A stretch of DNA of 9,679 nucleotides from CAUZFZ01 sp963579025 (GTDB lineage Bacteria; Planctomycetota; Planctomycetia; Planctomycetales; Planctomycetaceae): contig CAUZFZ010000261.1 of NCBI GenBank assembly GCA_963579025.1, positions 1 through 9,679 of the forward strand. Reading direction: 5' to 3'. The notes below the pieces were generated by a model. That model worked only from the letters and a program-made list of their open reading frames with translations. It was not told where the DNA came from and made no database searches. How positions within the stretch are numbered: position 1 is the first letter of the stretch; each line of letters opens with the position of its first letter. Position numbers and translations under genes: made by a program. Positions 6,249-9,679 of this stretch are shown here, piece by piece.

Positions 6249-8711
6249 TCAGTGTTGTTCCGTCTGTTCAACCAGCCCGTTCAATTCACGGCCCAGATCT
6301 GCCAGGTCACGAGCCGCAGCTTCAGACTGCCGCGTGGCCGTCAGCGCCTGTCGTGACGACGTATCGATTTGCGACATGGCATCGCGAATCTGTTTCATGC
6401 CCGTCGACTGCTGCGCGGCAGAAGCGACGATCTGTTGAGCCGATCGCGATGCTTCGGCAATCGTGTCGGACAGTTCTGTAATTGTCTGACGGGCTCGGCC
6501 GACGACCTGCTGAGCTTCTGCCACGGACTTTGTGCCCTGCTCGGTCGACATCACGGCTGTGTTTGTGGCCTTCTGAATTTCACCCAGAATCTGCCGGACC
6601 TGACCAGTGGCTTTACGTGTCTGTTCGGCGAGTGCCTTCACTTCCGCGGCAACAACTGCAAACCCCTTACCGTGCTCGCCGGCACGCGACGCTTCGATGG
6701 CGGCATTCAATGCCAGCAGGTTTGTCTGATCGGCAATCTCGTTGACGGTCGCCGTAATGTCGCCGATCGCCTGGGCCCGCTCGGCCAGAGTCAGGATGTT
6801 TTCCGCAGTGGTCTCGACCTGTTCCTGCACGGCTTGCATCGCAGTGGTCGTGGCGTCAACGGCTTCGCTGCCCGAACGACTGACTTCGTTCGCGCGACGT
6901 GACGAACCGGCCACCTGCTGAGCATTTTCGGCAGACTGGTCCGCCGTCTGCACGATCTCCTTAACCGTCGTCGTTGTCTCAGCCACGCTGCTGGCCTGCT
7001 GTTGGGCCGTGGCAGCCTGCTGGGTTGTCTGTGCGAGAATCTCTGTACTGGCGGCTGCCAGTCGCTTCGCCGCGCTGCTGATGCTGTCAAAGATCGACTG
7101 CCGTTCCGACTCAATCCGCTGCCGTTCCGTGATGTCCTGCAGCGTGGCGATAAACAGGCGCTCGCCCGATTCCTCCATCTCGGCGACACGCATCGACAGC
7201 GGAATTTTCGACCCATCGCTTCGATTCCCGGACACTTCGCACTCGCCACCCAGTTCACGGACTTCGCCTTCCTGCAACGCGCTGCTGTCGTAGGCAGACT
7301 GGCTGCTGGTCAGGGATGGGACGACCTGCCCGGCGCTGGTGCCGATGAGGTCCTGCGGTGTTGAGTCAAATAGCCGACCGACTTCGTTGTTGGCCGACAG
7401 AATCACACCCTCATCGTTCATCGTCAGGATACCATCGGCAGTCGAATTCAGAATGGCGGCTGTCCGCTGCTGCTGCTTCCGCGTACTCGAGATGGAGTCC
7501 CGGACGTGCGCCGTCATCTTCTGCACGGCAATCGCCAGTGTCTGAACTTCACCCATACCCTGGATCGGTGGTAATTCCGCATCGATGTCACCGGCCGCGA
7601 AGCGATCGGCCGTCTCTGTCACTTCTGCCAGCGCCGACGTCAATCCGCGGGATGTGAAAAATGTGATCATTCCGGCCACAAACAGGATCACGACACCCAG
7701 CAGCACGAACAGTCGTCCGAGGCCAGACACAGGTCGCAGGACGACATCCGCGGGAATGCTGGGGGCAACAGCCCAGAAGCGAGTCTTGTCGCCGTCCACG
7801 TAATGCAGTTTGTGATAAGTGCCTGCCAGGCCCACGCCATCCTGTCGTTCGGACCCGGGAATCAAACGGCGATACGTGTCGGGTGACGTCGAGTCATTCA
7901 GCAACGCCGCGCGAACAGGCTTGTCCTCAGCATACCGATGTGTGGAAAACGCGTAGGCTGGCTTCGCCTGACACATCAGATACTGACCGGTTTCATCGAC
8001 GACGTCGACTTCGCCATTTGCAATCAATCCGAGACCGGACCGCAACACCGCTTCTCCGTCGAGTGCGATCAGCAGGATGCCACGAACTTTGCCATCCGGG
8101 TCAAAGTACGGTGTTGCCAGCCGCACAATGGCCCGTCCCGATTGCTGCTCCATGACCGATGTTCCCACTCGACCGGGCGACAGTCCCAAGCACGTTCGAA
8201 CGAAGTCGTCATCGGAACGATTCCGCAGCGCAGTTGCCGCGCCGAGTGTGTTTCCATTGTCGCGCGTCACGCGCAGGAGTTCCTGTCCCTGGCGGTCAAT
8301 GACCGAACACCAGCTTCGTTCCGGACGTTGCTCCATCTGGGCGCTCATGATTGTGGTCAACCGGTCGATCCAGATGGCCGTGTCTGAACCCTCCTGTTCC
8401 GGATCCATTCCGTTGTTGTCTTCGCAGCGAATCAGTCCCGGAACTGGTGGAAATTGCGGTGTCTGCAGCACGTCAATTTGAGTCTCCGTCATGACGTGTT
8501 TGATTCGATGCACTGCTGCGGATGTCTGGATGGAAAGCTTGTCGAGTGTGACCTCAGTCAGCAGGACTTCCGCCTGCGAGAACGCCAGCCTACCCATGAC
8601 GAGCAGGCTGATCAGAATCGCCAGTCCGCTGAACAGACAGATTTGCCAGCGCAGAGAGATGGTCGAGAACCGCTGCAGCAGCGATCCGTGTTGGGCCGGG
8701 GCGTCAGTCAT
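6249..8711 (-). CDS. Methyl-accepting chemotaxis protein: periplasmic Cache-like sensor, HAMP, PAS, signalling hairpin
   Basis: An inner-membrane chemoreceptor of 820 residues. A short cytoplasmic N-terminus leads to TM1 (about 24-41), then a roughly 290-residue periplasmic sensor (42-332) that looks like a double Cache fold (ATPYFDPDGKVRGILLIALDG, 199-219, is typical), TM2 (about 333-354), HAMP (355-408), a cytoplasmic PAS (about 413-530) and a long signalling coiled coil (about 535-815). The CheA/CheW-contact tip is intact around 658-690 (EIADQTNLLALNAAIEASRAGEHGKGFAVVAAEV). The arms on each side of the tip are roughly 140 residues, fitting the 40-heptad class found with alternative-function and Tfp-type systems; this is my estimate. 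Gln/Ala/Glu-rich stretches offer plausible CheR/CheB sites. The C-terminus (VEQTEQH) lacks a CheR-docking pentapeptide. ATG 8711 is supported by GGAG 8 nt upstream. The ligand is unknown. Confidence 0.94.
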   Translation of the reverse strand: MTDAPAQHGSLLQRFSTISLRWQICLFSGLAILISLLVMGRLAFSQAEVLLTEVTLDKLSIQTSAAVHRIKHVMTETQIDVLQTPQFPPVPGLIRCEDNNGMDPEQEGSDTAIWIDRLTTIMSAQMEQRPERSWCSVIDRQGQELLRVTRDNGNTLGAATALRNRSDDDFVRTCLGLSPGRVGTSVMEQQSGRAIVRLATPYFDPDGKVRGILLIALDGEAVLRSGLGLIANGEVDVVDETGQYLMCQAKPAYAFSTHRYAEDKPVRAALLNDSTSPDTYRRLIPGSERQDGVGLAGTYHKLHYVDGDKTRFWAVAPSIPADVVLRPVSGLGRLFVLLGVVILFVAGMITFFTSRGLTSALAEVTETADRFAAGDIDAELPPIQGMGEVQTLAIAVQKMTAHVRDSISSTRKQQQRTAAILNSTADGILTMNDEGVILSANNEVGRLFDSTPQDLIGTSAGQVVPSLTSSQSAYDSSALQEGEVRELGGECEVSGNRSDGSKIPLSMRVAEMEESGERLFIATLQDITERQRIESERQSIFDSISSAAKRLAAASTEILAQTTQQAATAQQQASSVAETTTTVKEIVQTADQSAENAQQVAGSSRRANEVSRSGSEAVDATTTAMQAVQEQVETTAENILTLAERAQAIGDITATVNEIADQTNLLALNAAIEASRAGEHGKGFAVVAAEVKALAEQTRKATGQVRQILGEIQKATNTAVMSTEQGTKSVAEAQQVVGRARQTITELSDTIAEASRSAQQIVASAAQQSTGMKQIRDAMSQIDTSSRQALTATRQSEAAARDLADLGRELNGLVEQTEQH

Positions 8712-8713
8712 AT

Positions 8714-9325
8714 TTACGTCTCCGGCTGATCGATATGGAACAGCGGATCGTCCAGAACGGCCTGTCCTTCGAGTACAACCACTGCGTTCGATGTCACACC
8801 GCGTATCCAGGTTGGATGAAGGTCTCTCGCGGCGCGAGCCGGCGCGAGCACGCTGTCAGTACGCACCGCGGTGACTTCCAGAACGGCGTCGCTCACGATG
8901 CCCATCTCAATGGAATTGAGACCGAGCACGATAATCCACTCCGGAGTGACCCGAGCCGACGGACACCCCAGTGCCTGCCCCAAGTCCATGACCGCCAGAA
9001 TCTCGCCGCGCAGATTGGTCACACCAGACACGCATGCGGGAGCCCCTGGCAATGGTGTCAGTTCCGGCAAGTGCAAGGCTTCATAAACGAACCGCGACTC
9101 GATTGCATACTGCTCATCGGCCAACCGAAACGTCAGGAGTTCGACCTGCTCGGACGCCAGCAGACTTCGTTCCGGCGCGATGGCATACCGCCGGGCACGT
9201 TCCTCAAGGATCACCTGCGAAGCCTCTGCGGATACGGCAGCACCGTGCTCCAGCGAGTCGCTGAGTGCCTCAACGCGACTGCGAGCAAGTGCCCAGTCGA
9301 ATCGGGATTCATGTGTGTCTGTCAA
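8714..9325 (-). CDS. cheW: CheW-like coupling protein with helical N-terminal extension
   Basis: An adaptor that links the receptor tip to CheA. The CheW domain covers about residues 61-197 of the 203-residue form: it opens with VELLTFRLADEQYAI, carries the hallmark GVTNLRGEILAVMDLGQALG (101-120), and ends with WIRGV and VLDDPLF. Residues 1-60 are a predicted helical extension (SRFDWALARSRVEAL, ILEERARRYA) longer than in minimal CheW proteins. The start is uncertain. The open frame runs up to a GTG at 9454, but that extra part looks non-coding and reaches into repeat DNA. I chose TTG 9325 because AAAGGA lies 11 nt upstream and the protein then begins just before the FDW motif. GTG 9376 and TTG 9349 are alternatives. 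The stop TAA lies 2 bp before the receptor ATG, so the pair is surely co-transcribed and probably translationally coupled. Confidence 0.88.
   Translation of the reverse strand: MTDTHESRFDWALARSRVEALSDSLEHGAAVSAEASQVILEERARRYAIAPERSLLASEQVELLTFRLADEQYAIESRFVYEALHLPELTPLPGAPACVSGVTNLRGEILAVMDLGQALGCPSARVTPEWIIVLGLNSIEMGIVSDAVLEVTAVRTDSVLAPARAARDLHPTWIRGVTSNAVVVLEGQAVLDDPLFHIDQPET
8720..8723 (-). promoter_or_regulatory. Shine-Dalgarno GGAG of the receptor gene, inside the cheW 3' end
   Basis: GGAG on the minus strand lies 8 nt before ATG 8711 and within the last codons of cheW. This supports the receptor start and tight coupling of the two genes. Confidence 0.6.
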
Positions 9326-9336
9326 CGGATCGATGT

Positions 9337-9342
9337 TCCTTT
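9337..9342 (-). promoter_or_regulatory. Possible Shine-Dalgarno AAAGGA for cheW
   Basis: AAAGGA on the minus strand is 11 nt before TTG 9325, slightly long but the only purine-rich match near any candidate cheW start. It supports the short form of the protein. I could not identify a convincing promoter between 9343 and 9460. Confidence 0.4.
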
Positions 9343-9458
9343 GTGACAAATCGGTATTTCGGTGAACCGCGACCACAAGCGAAGAGTATTCCCGCCACCG
9401 GGCTTGGGGGCTGTTGACGTCTCGCCCTCGAGCTTGCCTTTTGAAGTTGCACACTTCA

Positions 9459-9539
9459 GTCCCGAAGGGACGTGGTCAAATAGCCCGGGGTTTCAACCCC
9501 GGGAAAATCAGCCATTTCTGAACCACAGCCCCGGAGGGC
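9459..9539. repeat. Cluster of three small GC-rich hairpins, probably one dispersed repeat unit
   Basis: Three successive stem-loops: 9459-9471 (gtccc/gggac, loop gaa), 9484-9503 (cccggggtt/aaccccggg, loop of 2) and 9528-9539 (gccc/gggc, loop of 4). The order and wording match an intergenic repeat I recall as common in planctomycetes. It lies upstream of the cheW gene, so it may end the transcript of a gene outside the window or simply be mobile repeat DNA. No protein is supported in 9326-9679. Confidence 0.6.
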
Positions 9540-9563
9540 AACGCCGTTAAGGATTTTCAGAGC

Positions 9564-9677
9564 CTCGTTCCCGGGCTCTGCCCTGGAACGCACGGCTTTC
9601 GAGGCTCCGCCTCGCAGTGACGGGCGTGAGGCGGAGCCTCACAGTCAGTGCGTTCCAAGGCAGAGCCTTGGAACGAG
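9564..9677. repeat. 114-bp doubly nested palindromic element
   Basis: Outer arms 9564-9592 and 9649-9677 are complementary at 26 of 29 positions. Each outer arm is itself a hairpin: the right one is perfect over 10 bp (gttccaaggc/gccttggaac, loop aga), the left one has one mismatch. Inside, 9601-9613 and 9628-9640 are 13-bp perfect inverted copies (gaggctccgcctc), and each of these also folds on itself. The DNA can thus form either one long stem or a chain of four small hairpins. It resembles dispersed repeats of planctomycetes. It ends two bases before the window edge, so its real limits are unknown. Confidence 0.8.
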
Positions 9678-9679
9678 AA

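Noticed and set aside
9320..9325. TTGACA on the minus strand as a -35 promoter box
   Set aside because: It coincides with the proposed TTG start codon of cheW and no reasonable -10 box lies 16-18 nt further on.
8735..9346. Plus-strand open frame of 203 codons
   Set aside because: Exact antisense of the CheW coding region, no recognisable domain.
9326..9454. N-terminal extension of CheW to GTG 9454
   Set aside because: No ribosome-binding site, residues look unrelated to CheW proteins, and the start lies at the edge of repeat DNA.
9459..9677. CRISPR array at the right end
   Set aside because: The repeats are inverted and of several kinds; there are no regularly spaced direct repeats with unique spacers and no cas gene.

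Overview
The window looks like chromosomal DNA from a planctomycete. The evidence is indirect. Gene content and protein wording fit that phylum. Between the genes lie several hairpin elements that I associate with planctomycete genomes, notably one whose spurious translation reads MGTLARP on one side and DGQECPSY on the other. No rRNA or tRNA is present, so the assignment is an inference.

All six supported genes lie on the minus strand and read from right to left: cheW-like (9325-8714), a membrane chemoreceptor (8711-6249), a hybrid cheA with a C-terminal receiver (6110-3699), cheB (3698-2607), a receiver plus RsbW-like ATPase gene (2370-1480), and a class V PLP-dependent aminotransferase-family enzyme (1428-220). 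Spacing is 2 bp at cheW/mcp, 0 bp at cheA/cheB (TAG directly followed by ATG) and 51 bp before the last gene, so most or all of the set is probably one transcription unit. The right end (9455-9679) and the left end (1-219) hold no supportable gene, only hairpins and dispersed repeats.

The first five genes form a chemosensory pathway. The receptor has a periplasmic Cache-like sensor, HAMP, a cytoplasmic PAS and a methyl-accepting signalling hairpin. It should control CheA through CheW, and CheB should demethylate or deamidate the receptor. No cheR, separate cheY, motility or flagellar gene is visible. CheA carries its own receiver. The cluster therefore resembles 'alternative cellular function' (Wsp-like) chemosensory systems more than a flagellar one. 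In the position where such clusters often carry their output regulator there is a receiver fused to an RsbW-type anti-sigma-factor kinase domain, suggesting that the output is partner switching and sigma-factor control.

The most striking point is that this receiver has tyrosine (residue 52, codon TAT) where the phospho-accepting aspartate belongs, while the receivers of CheA and CheB are intact. The second is that long perfect inverted repeats sit exactly at two junctions of the operon (mcp/cheA and cheB/output regulator). The first of them creates a false N-terminal extension of CheA.
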